DNA of 49,408 nucleotides from NCBI GenBank assembly GCA_031284365.1, contig JAISZX010000037.1, positions 1 through 49,408 of the forward strand. Direction: 5' to 3'. Of the stretch, positions 17,167-26,724 are shown piece by piece. Position 1 is the first letter of the stretch. Every line of letters starts with the position of its first letter. This DNA comes from Holosporaceae bacterium. GTDB lineage: Bacteria; Pseudomonadota; Alphaproteobacteria; UBA3830. The position numbers were made by a program, and so were the translations under genes. Below the pieces are notes generated by a model. That model saw only the letters and a list, made by a program, of their open reading frames with translations, ran no database searches and was not told where the DNA came from.

Positions 17167-19102
17167 GTATTTCTGTTGCTGCTCGTTTTGGATCTCCACG
17201 AATGATGTTGATTACCTTTTCAAAAACTTTTTTTTGCTCTTCATATTTTTCTGAACGCAGTATTTTTTCTACGCAATCAAAAATATTTTTCGCAGTGCAA
17301 TCATTTTGTAGAAGTTCAGGAACTACGACCTTTTTCGATAGCAAATTTATTAAACAAACATTTTTTACCTTTATTAAAAATTTTACAATCCAATATGTAA
17401 TGAGAGAAGTTTTGTAAATCGCCACAAAAGGAAGTCCAACTCGCGCTAATTCAATTGTGACAGTTCCGGACGCAGCAACAGCAATATTCGACGAATAATA
17501 AGCTAAAATTTTTTGCCTTTTATCTGTAATGATCAGTGGCTTTTGCGGCCAGTCATTGGTCATCTTATATATTTTTTGTTCTAAGCTTTCTATTGTTGGA
17601 ATTATAAATTTTGCATTTTTCCGTTTTTTGATCATCAGCTTCACAAATTCTTTAAGTATTGGCATATGGTAATTTATTTCGGACACTCTGCTGCCTGGCA
17701 GTAAAGTCACAACGAAATCCTCTTTTTCATTTTTATGAATGAAATTGTGAAATTCTTTCAATTGTTCGGTATTTGGCCGGTCGAAATCAGAGTCTACGGC
17801 AATTGGATGGCCAACAAATATTGTCTTTAATCCGTACTTTTCAAAATATGCAGGTTCAGAGGGAAACAAAACCATTAATTTATTTAAAAATTTATGCATA
17901 GACTTTGCTCGCCATCCTCTCCATGCCCAAACAGGAGGAGCAACATAGTGGACTATCGGAATTTTGCATCCCATTTTTTTTACTTTTTTCGCAACGCGGT
18001 GCGTAAATCCAGAAGAATCAATTGTGACGATAACGTCAGGTCGATAGCTGCAAATTGCTTTAACAGTTTTCCTTATCAATCTCTTTACACGAAAAATTTT
18101 TCCGATAACTTCCAAAATTCCGATTATAGATAACAGTTCGATTGAAAATAATTTTTTGAGTCCGGATTTCTCCATGCACGCTCCGCCGACTCCAAAAAAT
18201 TCTACCTTATCTTTTCGAATTTCATAAATATCATTCATCAATTTTCCGCCGAGATAATCTCCCGATGCTTCACCTGTAATGATAAAAATTTTAGAAGCAA
18301 AAACATTAATTGATTGGATAAAAATATTCAACTCATTGGCACGTTTGATGACGTCTTCCTTATTAATCACAATACATCTGTTGGCCTCGATAACAATTCC
18401 ATCAAATTTATTTTTGTGAAGTATTTCAATAGTTTCAACACCAATTGTTGGAAGATCCAAGCGATCATCTTGCTGAGGTTTTGAAATTTTTATCAAAATT
18501 CCTCCACCATTTAATTCGGCTGCAGATTTTTCTATTAAAGCGTTTGTTCCATCAATATCCTCTTTGCCAACAACTTCCCCGTTACAAACAACTACAGCCT
18601 GTCCTATATCGGAAAGTCCAAGCTCTTTTGCAGCTGCTATGCCAATATCGATATCGTCGTAATCCGTTTGCAATGGTTTTCTGTCGGAAAAAATTCCAGC
18701 TGGTAGAAAAATATTCTTCAACAAACTTGTACCAGAAATTAGTTCGAACCCTTCATATTTTATTAGATCAGCAATGGCTCGCAACAGTGCATCGTCTCCA
18801 GCTCCGATGGTCTTTCCGAGCCGTAGCAACCAATATCTAGCTTTTTTATCCATGGTTATCTGATTGAAATCCGGCCGTCTTACTTTCCCTGCAAAAATAA
18901 TTTTTTTAACATTATTTTGTTTTAAAAAATCAACAGCCTTGCCTATTTCTCCGAAATTTATCGTAATGCTTGTAACGCTTGGCCAATTTTCTGTATTGCA
19001 AAATCCATTCATAAAGACTAAACAAAAATCAAGTCCATTTTCTATGCATGCGCGAGCAATTAAACGAGGATAATTACCTCCACCACAAACTACACCAATC
19101 AT
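17099..19102 (-). CDS. lpxI-lpxB: Fused LpxI-LpxB: UDP-2,3-diacylglucosamine pyrophosphatase / lipid A disaccharide synthase
   Basis: Two consecutive lipid A steps in one 667-aa chain. Residues 1-265 are LpxI (DUF1009): MIGVVCGGGNYPRLIA, KKIIFAGKVRRPDF, GAGDDALLRAI and the end GIVIEANRCIVINKEDVI. LpxI releases UMP to give lipid X. Residues about 270-650 are LpxB, a GT19 glycosyltransferase: KIFIITGEASGDYLGG, VDSSGFTHRVAK-type IDSSGFTHRVAKK, HYVAPPVWAWR, LLPGSRVSEI and AVAASGTVTIELA. LpxB joins lipid X to UDP-diacylglucosamine. There is no stop or plausible internal start at the junction, so it is a true fusion in this sequence. It starts four bases after lpxA. Confidence 0.95.
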   Translation of the reverse strand: MIGVVCGGGNYPRLIARACIENGLDFCLVFMNGFCNTENWPSVTSITINFGEIGKAVDFLKQNNVKKIIFAGKVRRPDFNQITMDKKARYWLLRLGKTIGAGDDALLRAIADLIKYEGFELISGTSLLKNIFLPAGIFSDRKPLQTDYDDIDIGIAAAKELGLSDIGQAVVVCNGEVVGKEDIDGTNALIEKSAAELNGGGILIKISKPQQDDRLDLPTIGVETIEILHKNKFDGIVIEANRCIVINKEDVIKRANELNIFIQSINVFASKIFIITGEASGDYLGGKLMNDIYEIRKDKVEFFGVGGACMEKSGLKKLFSIELLSIIGILEVIGKIFRVKRLIRKTVKAICSYRPDVIVTIDSSGFTHRVAKKVKKMGCKIPIVHYVAPPVWAWRGWRAKSMHKFLNKLMVLFPSEPAYFEKYGLKTIFVGHPIAVDSDFDRPNTEQLKEFHNFIHKNEKEDFVVTLLPGSRVSEINYHMPILKEFVKLMIKKRKNAKFIIPTIESLEQKIYKMTNDWPQKPLIITDKRQKILAYYSSNIAVAASGTVTIELARVGLPFVAIYKTSLITYWIVKFLIKVKNVCLINLLSKKVVVPELLQNDCTAKNIFDCVEKILRSEKYEEQKKVFEKVINIIRGDPKRAATEILNSTGDFSIDSTRSYADEDKIS

Positions 19103-19106
19103 CGCA

Positions 19107-19898
19107 TTAAATACTTTCCTTTGGAAGACAGAAAGCTCTGTCTGTGTCTTTTTTCATAAATTCGACTAAGCGATCAACTGTCCTCAATCCTTTTATAGAT
19201 TTTTCGACACTTTCTAAATTTTGCAGCAGTGTATTATCTCCTGAAAAAATCATATTATACACCTTTTTCAACGTAGTGATTTCGTGACGATCCACACCAT
19301 TGCGCCGCAATCCAATGATGTTTATGTCATACAGATGCGCCCTCTCTCCCTTTACTGCTCCATGCGGAATTACGTCACGTTCCACTCCGGACATTCCTCC
19401 GATAATCGCGCCGTACCCGATTTTTACCCACTGATGAATCGCCGCAAGTCCTCCTATGATCACTTCGTCCTCGATTTTTACGTGACCTCCGAGAGTCGCA
19501 TTATTTCCCATAACGATATTGCTGCCGACAACGCAATCATGAGCTATGTGCACACCTATCATAAATAAGTTATGATCGCCAACAACAGTCTTCATAGAGT
19601 CACCTTCGGTTCCCGGATGCATCGTGACATACTCGCGAATTACATTATGCTTGCCAATTATAAGTTGCGACTTTTCGCCTTTAAATTTTAAATCCTGTGG
19701 AGCATAACCAATCACCGCAAATGGAAAAATGCGCGTTCCTTCTCCTATTTTAGTAAATCCATCAATGCAAACATGAGACATAACTTCGACATTATCGTCT
19801 AACTCAACATTACTGCCTATGATGGAATATGGACCTATTTTAACATCCTTTCCAATTTTTGCAGACGAAGATACTATTGCAGTTTGATGTATCAACAC
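19107..19898 (-). CDS. lpxA: UDP-GlcNAc acyltransferase LpxA
   Basis: First step of lipid A synthesis: transfer of an acyl chain from ACP to UDP-GlcNAc. The protein is a left-handed beta-helix built from hexapeptide repeats (residues 1-185, for example IGKDVKIGPYSIIG), with a C-terminal helical domain. The catalytic His is H120 in VHIAHDCVVG, equivalent to H125 in E. coli. Length 263 aa is normal. It sits between fabZ (seven-base gap) and the lpxI-lpxB fusion. Confidence 0.97.
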   Translation of the reverse strand: MLIHQTAIVSSSAKIGKDVKIGPYSIIGSNVELDDNVEVMSHVCIDGFTKIGEGTRIFPFAVIGYAPQDLKFKGEKSQLIIGKHNVIREYVTMHPGTEGDSMKTVVGDHNLFMIGVHIAHDCVVGSNIVMGNNATLGGHVKIEDEVIIGGLAAIHQWVKIGYGAIIGGMSGVERDVIPHGAVKGERAHLYDINIIGLRRNGVDRHEITTLKKVYNMIFSGDNTLLQNLESVEKSIKGLRTVDRLVEFMKKDTDRAFCLPKESI

Positions 19899-19905
19899 TT
19901 ATCTC

Positions 19906-20373
19906 CTAAAGTACTATCATTGCCGTAAAAGTTGCTTCAGTGACCAAAGCGTCTCTTACATACGCTTCACCTTTAAAACGCCAAACATTATTGCGAGCTC
20001 TATCTTTTTTCACATTTAGATGAAGTACGTCTCCTGGTTCGACCAATTTTCGAAAGCGCACGCCATCCATAGACATGAAATACACCAATCCACCATTTTT
20101 TTCCAGCTGCATAGTTTTTGCTACGACAACTCCAGCTGTTTGCCCCATTGCTTCTACGATTAGCACACCGGGCATAATTGGTTTTGTAGGAAAATGTCCT
20201 TGAAAAAAAAGCTCATTTATCGTAACGCTTTTAATACCGGTTGCGCTTTCTCCAAGGATTAAATTTTCTATTCGATCTATCATGAGCATAGGATATCTGT
20301 GTGGAAGACAATCTTTAATTTGATTTATATCCAAATTTATCGATTCCTGGTTAATCATTTTTTCTAGGCTCAC
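19906..20373 (-). CDS. fabZ: 3-hydroxyacyl-ACP dehydratase FabZ
   Basis: Hotdog-fold dehydratase of the fatty acid elongation cycle; it competes with LpxA/LpxD for hydroxyacyl-ACP, which explains its place between them. Signature HRYPMLMIDR at 25-34; catalytic H60 (GHFPTKPIMPG) and E74 (EAMGQTAG). Length 155 aa is typical. It overlaps the end of lpxD by one base, so the genes are coupled. Confidence 0.97.
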   Translation of the reverse strand: MSLEKMINQESINLDINQIKDCLPHRYPMLMIDRIENLILGESATGIKSVTINELFFQGHFPTKPIMPGVLIVEAMGQTAGVVVAKTMQLEKNGGLVYFMSMDGVRFRKLVEPGDVLHLNVKKDRARNNVWRFKGEAYVRDALVTEATFTAMIVL

Positions 20374-21404
20374 TATACCTCCTCAGGCTGCTTTTTCTTC
20401 GTAACTGACATTTTCAAAAATGCCGCTTGTCTTTTCCATATATTTACATCAACTGCCGGAATACCTCCAACTATTTTTTTAGCTTCAACACTTGAAGCAA
20501 TGCCACTTTTCGCCGCAGCTATTGCTCCATCTCCGATTTCTATATGGCCAGAAACGCCCACCTGCCCAGCTAGAACAACGTCGTTTCCGATTTTTGTACT
20601 TCCAGCTATGCCGACTTGCGCTACAAGAATTGATCTTTTCCCGACGCAAACATTGTGTGCAATTTGCACCAAATTGTCGATTATTGTATCATCACCAATG
20701 GTAGTGTCTTCAACGCTGCCTCTGTCGATTGTTGTATTAGCTCCGATGCGAACGCGATCTCCGATGACAACTCGTCCCAGCTGTCTTACATGTATCATTT
20801 CTTTTCCGGTTGGAATTATTCCAAAACCGGATTCACCGATACGCGCTCCTGAATTAATCGAAACATTATCACCGATAATGCTGTGTGAAATGGTGACGCT
20901 GTCGTGAATAAACACGTTATTTCCAATTTTGCATCCTTTTTCTATAACACAATTGTGCCCGATAACGACGTCATTTCCTATAATTACATTCTCTTCAATA
21001 ACAACATATTCTCCGACGAAAGGATTTGATCCTATTTGCACAGATTCGTGAATTTTTGCAGTTTCACATATTTTGGATATATGTTTTTCCTTTGGATATA
21101 AGATACTTAGCGCATTCGCGTAGCCTATCGTTGCATTCGGATAAACAAGTCCAACTACACTACTGGGAAGATCTGCAACATTATTTTCCGTAAGAATAAC
21201 TGCTCCAGCCGAAGTTGTGCGCAGGTCAGCCAAATATTTTCGATTACCAAAAAAAGATAATTCACTGGCAGTTGCATTTTTTAGAGTAGCAACGCCAGAA
21301 ATTTCAAAATCACAGCTTCCGATAATTTTAAAATCACACATGGCGGCAAGCTCGAAAACCTTCACCTTTTTTATTTCTTCAAAAAAAATTTTATCTATCA
21401 CCAA
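20373..21404 (-). CDS. lpxD: UDP-3-O-acylglucosamine N-acyltransferase LpxD
   Basis: Third committed step of lipid A synthesis (N-acylation). An N-terminal uridine-binding domain (about 1-100, with ATASELSFFGNRKYLADL) is followed by a long hexapeptide-repeat beta-helix and a short C-terminal helix. The catalytic His is in NLVQIAHNVCVG. Length 343 aa is normal. It lies between skp and fabZ in the classic order, six bases after the skp stop. Confidence 0.97.
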   Translation of the reverse strand: MVIDKIFFEEIKKVKVFELAAMCDFKIIGSCDFEISGVATLKNATASELSFFGNRKYLADLRTTSAGAVILTENNVADLPSSVVGLVYPNATIGYANALSILYPKEKHISKICETAKIHESVQIGSNPFVGEYVVIEENVIIGNDVVIGHNCVIEKGCKIGNNVFIHDSVTISHSIIGDNVSINSGARIGESGFGIIPTGKEMIHVRQLGRVVIGDRVRIGANTTIDRGSVEDTTIGDDTIIDNLVQIAHNVCVGKRSILVAQVGIAGSTKIGNDVVLAGQVGVSGHIEIGDGAIAAAKSGIASSVEAKKIVGGIPAVDVNIWKRQAAFLKMSVTKKKQPEEV

Positions 21405-21410
21405 AAGCCT

Positions 21411-21920
21411 CTACTTCTGTTCAGTAATTTCAACCTTTACCTCTTTGCAGTGTCTATTCAATTCTGATATCACATCTCCGGTGATGTCTTTGCATTCCTG
21501 TGTTGCATACACAATTGCGTCAGAATTTATAACAACTTTGTATCTATCTTTTTTGCATATTTTTTCTATAATCTTTTTCATTTCTCTGTCTACAATAGCA
21601 ACAGCTTTTTTGTAAGCCTCTGTAATTTGGTATTTTTTTGTACGCACCATATCATAAAGCAATACCTGCAGCTCCTCTATTTTTCGCGAGTCTTCAGCTG
21701 ATTTTTTCTTTTTAGAATCGAGTAACTTTATTTGTGACTCTAATTCTTCAAGATCTTTACTAGCATCTTGATTCAGTTTCTCAATCTGCTTCTCTATATC
21801 TTTTCCAGCTTCCGATTCAGTTGCTATTCTTTTCAGATCTAATATTGCCGAAGAAGCAAAGCACTCAGCCTGAAAAGCGCAAAGCGCAAACATCAAAAAT
21901 ACATTTTTCATTTTATTCAT
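21411..21920 (-). CDS. skp: Periplasmic chaperone Skp/OmpH family
   Basis: Holdase that carries unfolded outer-membrane proteins to the BAM complex. Signal peptide about 1-22 (MNKMKNVFLMFALCAF, ending CFA), then LDLKRIATESEAGKDIEKQI and a long charged coiled-coil (about 40-120) that forms the tentacles, then a beta-strand with IVDREMKKIIEKICKKDRYKVVI. Length 169 aa is typical. The start overlaps the bamA stop by one base; the ATG three codons later would also give a usable signal peptide. Confidence 0.9.
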   Translation of the reverse strand: MNKMKNVFLMFALCAFQAECFASSAILDLKRIATESEAGKDIEKQIEKLNQDASKDLEELESQIKLLDSKKKKSAEDSRKIEELQVLLYDMVRTKKYQITEAYKKAVAIVDREMKKIIEKICKKDRYKVVINSDAIVYATQECKDITGDVISELNRHCKEVKVEITEQK

Positions 21921-24211
21921 TACATAAACCCAGTTAGTGTGAATGTTTGTTTTTCATCAAACGATTTTTTCTTTATCGGGAATCCAAAAACGAACGACAA
22001 AGGAACGCCAAGCGGAGATCTTGCCCACTCAATAGCTATTCCTGCGGAACTCCTGATCGCACTGGAATCTTTGATCTGCGATTTGTTATATTTTGATCCC
22101 CATGCACTGCCAAAATCGACAAAAACTTTCCCATCTACTCCGATTTCTCTGCTGGAAAGGGGAGCTTTCACGACAAAACTTAGCGCCCAGTACTTGTTTC
22201 CACCAACGCTATCCCCAGTAGCAGCATCCCTCGGACCAACGCCGTACGAATCAAAACCACGCATGTTTACGCCATCCCCGCCAAGAGTGAAACGGTGTCC
22301 ATTGCGCGTCCCTCTGATTTCTTTTATGTGACCAACACTAGCGCTAGCAATGAAAGTCAGCTTTTTAGTCAGGGCGTGATAGTAATTGCCTTCTATTTCG
22401 TTTTTGAAATATCGTACGCTGCCGCCAACACCTGCGTATGAGTTTGTCAAAGAAACATCATATCCTGCACGCGGACTATATGGATTATCTGTTCTATCAT
22501 AGGACAAAACGGAAGAAATTTCGCTGCAAGTGTACCGACCATATTCATCTCTCGTGAGATAAACTGGAACATTAGGCGGAACTTTATCCAACATGCTACT
22601 TGATGACCTATCCCACCAACGTCTGTCGTTAAAAGATATAGTGTATCCAATTCTATGTCCTATGCGCTCAGTTATCGCGTAGCGAATATATGGAGATAGA
22701 TATGCCGACTTCGTAACGCTCCGATCAATATTTTTTCTGTTGTATTGATGGGCACCAACAGATAGTCCAGCTCCGAAATTTTTATCCATAAAATGCGGAT
22801 CGAAAATATTAAACTTACATCCGTAATATTTTTGCATCCAGAAAATATCGGCAGAGAGAGTTTGTCCACTTCCGTTCAGGTTATTTTCAACAAAACCGAT
22901 AAATCCTCCAAAACCATCAGCATCGCTTACATTTAACCCAAAGCGGAGTTGTGTAGTACTCTCTTTTTCTTTTACTGATACAACCAATACCTTCTTATCA
23001 TCTGTAGAACCTGGCGAATCACTAACATGCACGTCGTCGAAATATCCAATTGATTTTAGACATTCAACTGTTCTCTGAATTTTATAGACATTGTATGCAT
23101 CGCCTTCATGTATTGAAAACTCGCGACGAATAACACGGTCCAGCGTGCGATTATTTCCTACTATTTCGATTCTTTCAATGAATGCTTTTGCTTTTTCAAC
23201 GATGGAATACTTTATGTCGGCCGTTTTATTAACTTTATCGTAGTCAACGGCAACAACTACGTCTGTGAAAGGATGATCCTCCATAGCCACTTTGCCTCGA
23301 ATCATATCTCTATTTGCAGTAATCAAAGCTTCGTTGTAAACGGATCCGCTAGGAAGCACTACGTATTTTTCGAAATCTTTAGCTTTTATTTTAGAAACCT
23401 TTGATTTAAGAGAAACATTTTTGATAGTATATTTGTCTCCCTCTTCCACTGCAAATGTGCAATAGTGAGATTTTCTGTCAAAATCCATTTCTGCAGAAAC
23501 CGAAGTTACCATAAAAAACGGGAATCCGTTATTTTTGTAAAAGGTTGTCAAAGTTTCTGTATCAACGTCTACTTTATCTTCTCTGAAAACGTGGCTCTCA
23601 TAATCCCAGAAGCGCCATATTTTTGCCTCTTTTGTTGTGAGTAAATCCTTCAATTCATCATCGCTGAAATTTTTATTTCCGACGAACAGAATTTTTTTTA
23701 CTGTTGTTTTTGATCCTTCTATAATTTCAAAAACGATATTAACTCTATTTCCATTATGCCTAATAATTTTTGGAGTAATAATCACAGAACAGTACCCAAG
23801 CGCTTTGTACTCCATTTGAAAATCCGAAAGAATATCTTTTATTGTGTGGATACTGAATAAACGTCCTTCTCCGACACGTCCATTGATTATATTTTTCAAA
23901 ACATCATCGCTAGCAGCATCATTTCCTTCAAAAGATACCTTATCTACCATCGGTTTTTCAGTGCATTTAACAACCAATGTATTTCCTCTTTTTATGAACT
24001 TGACGTACGAAAAGAAATCCTTCTTAAAAAGGGCTTTCAATGTTGTATCTATATCAGATTGATCATAATTTTTGTTTGGTTTGATTGTAATACAATCTTG
24101 GATTGCTTCCTTTTCGACCCTGTCCAGCCCTTCAAACTCAATTTTATCTACAACGTCCGCAAAAATACTGCAGAAACTCAATACATAGACAACTCCCAAT
24201 GTTTTTTTCAT
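21920..24211 (-). CDS. bamA: Outer membrane protein assembly factor BamA
   Basis: Omp85 protein at the core of the BAM insertase. A signal peptide (about 1-18) is followed by five POTRA domains (about 20-425), then a 16-strand barrel (about 430-763). The barrel has the conserved DRTDNPYSPRAGYDV strand and the loop 6 region FTLGGDGVNMRGFD, a variant of the VRGF motif reading MRGF. The C-terminus ends FTLTGFM: the usual final aromatic is followed by one extra Met. Length 763 aa is normal. It follows rseP by six bases. Confidence 0.97.
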   Translation of the reverse strand: MKKTLGVVYVLSFCSIFADVVDKIEFEGLDRVEKEAIQDCITIKPNKNYDQSDIDTTLKALFKKDFFSYVKFIKRGNTLVVKCTEKPMVDKVSFEGNDAASDDVLKNIINGRVGEGRLFSIHTIKDILSDFQMEYKALGYCSVIITPKIIRHNGNRVNIVFEIIEGSKTTVKKILFVGNKNFSDDELKDLLTTKEAKIWRFWDYESHVFREDKVDVDTETLTTFYKNNGFPFFMVTSVSAEMDFDRKSHYCTFAVEEGDKYTIKNVSLKSKVSKIKAKDFEKYVVLPSGSVYNEALITANRDMIRGKVAMEDHPFTDVVVAVDYDKVNKTADIKYSIVEKAKAFIERIEIVGNNRTLDRVIRREFSIHEGDAYNVYKIQRTVECLKSIGYFDDVHVSDSPGSTDDKKVLVVSVKEKESTTQLRFGLNVSDADGFGGFIGFVENNLNGSGQTLSADIFWMQKYYGCKFNIFDPHFMDKNFGAGLSVGAHQYNRKNIDRSVTKSAYLSPYIRYAITERIGHRIGYTISFNDRRWWDRSSSSMLDKVPPNVPVYLTRDEYGRYTCSEISSVLSYDRTDNPYSPRAGYDVSLTNSYAGVGGSVRYFKNEIEGNYYHALTKKLTFIASASVGHIKEIRGTRNGHRFTLGGDGVNMRGFDSYGVGPRDAATGDSVGGNKYWALSFVVKAPLSSREIGVDGKVFVDFGSAWGSKYNKSQIKDSSAIRSSAGIAIEWARSPLGVPLSFVFGFPIKKKSFDEKQTFTLTGFM

Positions 24212-24217
24212 AAAACT

Positions 24218-25351
24218 CTATCCCATAATACTAGAAACAAATTTGCTTACTACTTCAATGCGCAATACATCATTTACAGTTGTTAGCAACATCAAGCACA
24301 TCAACAAAATTGCGCACGCCATCATAACATACTCTTGTAACGTTTTATTAAACTTTTTTTTAGTGATTTCTTCAATGAAAGATATCAAAATTCTGCCTCC
24401 ATCCAACACTGGCAGCGGAAATAAATTTATGAAGCCAAGATTAAGTGACAAAGTTACAGTAAACATAATTAAAAGGGCGAAACTTCCAGTTTTTGAAAGA
24501 TCTCCGGCTACTTCTGCCATACGCACAACTCCTCCAAAATCGTCAAGAGATTTTTTTCCAGCAAACAGTTTTGAAAACATTGTACACATTTCTTTTGTTG
24601 CATTGAAACATTCTTCAAACGCTAATTGTATCGATTCTAGTATGCCTCTTTCTTTGAAAACTGGCTCTCCCGATACAATGCCAACGATTTTTGTTTTTTT
24701 CACTCCTCCAATTATTTTTTTTACTTCTTTTATTTCTGGAGCTACAACGATTTCCTGTTGTACGCCATTTCTTTCTATTTTGAATTTTACTTCTCCGGAT
24801 TCATTATCCAAAATCTTCAAAATAACATCTCTATATCTTTCAACAGCTTGATCATCGACGGAAATAATTTTATCTCCTTTCATGATTCCAACTTTTTCAG
24901 CTGGACTGTCTTTCAATACGTTTCCAATTATTGGTTCGTAGGTCGGTGTTCCATAAAATATTCCCATGAAGAAAATTACTACGAAAGCATAAAGATAATT
25001 AAAAAGCGGTCCGCAAAACGCTATTAAAATTTTTTCCCAATTGCTTTTTGCAGGGAATGATTGCTGCTTTTCTTCTTCGCTTAGGCCTTTCAAAGATTCC
25101 TCGTCTTCAGTTGAAGATGCAACATCACCATCCCCAAGCATCATCACATATCCACCGACTGGAAGCAAAGAAAAACACCATCGTGTTCCATCTTTATCAT
25201 TAAATCCTAAAATTTCCGGTCCTATTCCTATGGAAAATTTTGTAACTTTTACTCCAACACGCTTGGCTGCCAAAAAATGCCCGTATTCGTGCACAAACAC
25301 AATAATGTTTACGATCATAAAAAATGAAATAAGATAATAAAGTATACTCAT
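24218..25351 (-). CDS. rseP: Site-2 intramembrane zinc protease RseP
   Basis: Inner-membrane protease that clips anti-sigma factors or leftover signal peptides. Catalytic HEYGH at 21-25 in the first helix and the LDGG metal-ligand motif at 316-319 (NLFPLPVLDGG). One PDZ domain lies near 130-205 (SPAEKVGIMKGDKIISVDD), where E. coli has two; many alphaproteobacterial members have one. Length 377 aa. Only 13 bases separate it from cdsA: the dxr gene that usually lies between is absent. Confidence 0.96.
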   Translation of the reverse strand: MSILYYLISFFMIVNIIVFVHEYGHFLAAKRVGVKVTKFSIGIGPEILGFNDKDGTRWCFSLLPVGGYVMMLGDGDVASSTEDEESLKGLSEEEKQQSFPAKSNWEKILIAFCGPLFNYLYAFVVIFFMGIFYGTPTYEPIIGNVLKDSPAEKVGIMKGDKIISVDDQAVERYRDVILKILDNESGEVKFKIERNGVQQEIVVAPEIKEVKKIIGGVKKTKIVGIVSGEPVFKERGILESIQLAFEECFNATKEMCTMFSKLFAGKKSLDDFGGVVRMAEVAGDLSKTGSFALLIMFTVTLSLNLGFINLFPLPVLDGGRILISFIEEITKKKFNKTLQEYVMMACAILLMCLMLLTTVNDVLRIEVVSKFVSSIMG

Positions 25352-25364
25352 TATTTAAATGCCT

Positions 25365-26042
25365 TTAGAATAAAATATCAACAATCGCCAATACGATTGA
25401 AGCTAACAACAGACTATCCAGACGATCAAGAATTCCGCCATGTCCAGGAAACAAGTCCCCCATATCTTTCACGCCGATTAATCGCTTGAACCACGATTCA
25501 AGCAAATCCCCTGCGACAGACGCAAGAATTATTACTTGAATGGTCCAAAAATCCATTAGGTGTAAAAACTTTCCCTCGACAGAGAAAAAAGTATTGTTTA
25601 AACAAAAAATTGCAACATTTGTAAAAAGAATGCCGCCCCAAAATCCAGCCCAAGTTTTGTTGGGACTGATCTTTGGGCATAATTTTGGTCCTCTTAAAAT
25701 TTTTCCAAAAGAATATGCGCCAATATCCGTAAAGCTCGCGACGCAAATCAAAAACACACATCCAGGTTGTCCCAAAAATTCACGACAGTACGTAAACGAG
25801 TGAATTCCAACGAAACAAATAAAGGCCGACAGCATCCTTAACGGGATTTTTCCATTTATTTTAGGAGAAAAAATCTCATAAAGCATGAGAGCATATGTTC
25901 CCCAACATAAAAAAGAAAACACTTTATATGGAACCCAGAACAAAAGGAAAACGATCAAAATGAACAGAAACGACGAAAACAACCTATATACAAATTCCTT
26001 TTTTTCTGCATCGATTCTTTCTTTAATCACGCTACTTTCCAT
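25365..26042 (-). CDS. cdsA: Phosphatidate cytidylyltransferase CdsA
   Basis: Makes CDP-diacylglycerol, the precursor of all membrane phospholipids here. Polytopic membrane protein of 225 aa with the C-terminal CDS signature: SWFKRLIGVKDMGDLFPGHGG then ILDRLDSL. KISPNKTWAGFWGG also matches the family. I choose the ATG at 26042, which overlaps the end of uppS by 11 bases and has GGGAG seven bases upstream; an ATG nine codons earlier lies deeper in uppS and lacks this. It is somewhat shorter than the E. coli enzyme, as in many alphaproteobacteria. Confidence 0.95.
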   Translation of the reverse strand: MESSVIKERIDAEKKEFVYRLFSSFLFILIVFLLFWVPYKVFSFLCWGTYALMLYEIFSPKINGKIPLRMLSAFICFVGIHSFTYCREFLGQPGCVFLICVASFTDIGAYSFGKILRGPKLCPKISPNKTWAGFWGGILFTNVAIFCLNNTFFSVEGKFLHLMDFWTIQVIILASVAGDLLESWFKRLIGVKDMGDLFPGHGGILDRLDSLLLASIVLAIVDILF

Positions 26043-26724
26043 ACCGCCGCTCCCTCTGCGAAAATTCACGCATTATATCTCGCAAATCACATTCATTAAA
26101 GTCCGGCCAAAGTTTATCAACAAAAAATACCTCTGAATAAGCAGTCTGCCATATCAAAAAATTGCTGATACGCTTCTCACTTGTTCTCACGATAGCATCC
26201 GGATACGGCAAACCACCAGTATCCAAATACGATGCAAACACATCCTCATCGACTTCGTCCAGAACAACTTTATTATCAAGTACATCCTGCGCAATTTTTT
26301 TCGAAGTCCGCACGATTTCATCTCTCCCACCATAACTTATTGCAATGACAGCCGTCAAGGAGGAATTATCTTTTGTTGAATCTTCCAAGAATCTAATTTT
26401 TTCCAAAATATCTTTTGGTAATTTATTCAAACATCCTATGGCTTTGATACGAATGCCATGTTTATTTGCGTAACCACGTATTGAAAAAAAATCACGAAAT
26501 ATATTCATAAGGTAATTAACCTCTTCCTCCGACCTATTCCAATTTTCGATTGAAAACATGTAATACGTAACGTACTTAATTCCGTATTTCGGAAGAAGAG
26601 GAGTGATCGCTTTCACCAACTCATATCCACTTTTGTGCCCCACTAAAGTTGAAATACCCCTTTCGCGAGCCCATCGACGATTTCCATCCAATACAAAAGC
26701 AATATGCCTCAATGAACTGTTCAT
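26032..26724 (-). CDS. uppS: Undecaprenyl diphosphate synthase UppS
   Basis: Builds the C55 lipid carrier for peptidoglycan from farnesyl diphosphate and isopentenyl diphosphate. The start region HIAFVLDGNRRWARERG holds the catalytic Asp; YYMFSIENWNRSEEEV and the C-terminal RTSEKRISNFLIWQTAYSE match the family. Length 230 aa. It starts directly after the frr stop with no gap. The need for isopentenyl diphosphate here bears on the missing dxr. Confidence 0.97.
   Translation of the reverse strand: MNSSLRHIAFVLDGNRRWARERGISTLVGHKSGYELVKAITPLLPKYGIKYVTYYMFSIENWNRSEEEVNYLMNIFRDFFSIRGYANKHGIRIKAIGCLNKLPKDILEKIRFLEDSTKDNSSLTAVIAISYGGRDEIVRTSKKIAQDVLDNKVVLDEVDEDVFASYLDTGGLPYPDAIVRTSEKRISNFLIWQTAYSEVFFVDKLWPDFNECDLRDIMREFSQRERRYGK

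Noticed and set aside
24243-24851. 202-codon frame on the plus strand, antisense to rseP
   Set aside because: Shadow of rseP, whose catalytic motifs and operon place are clear. It shows no domain and no binding site.
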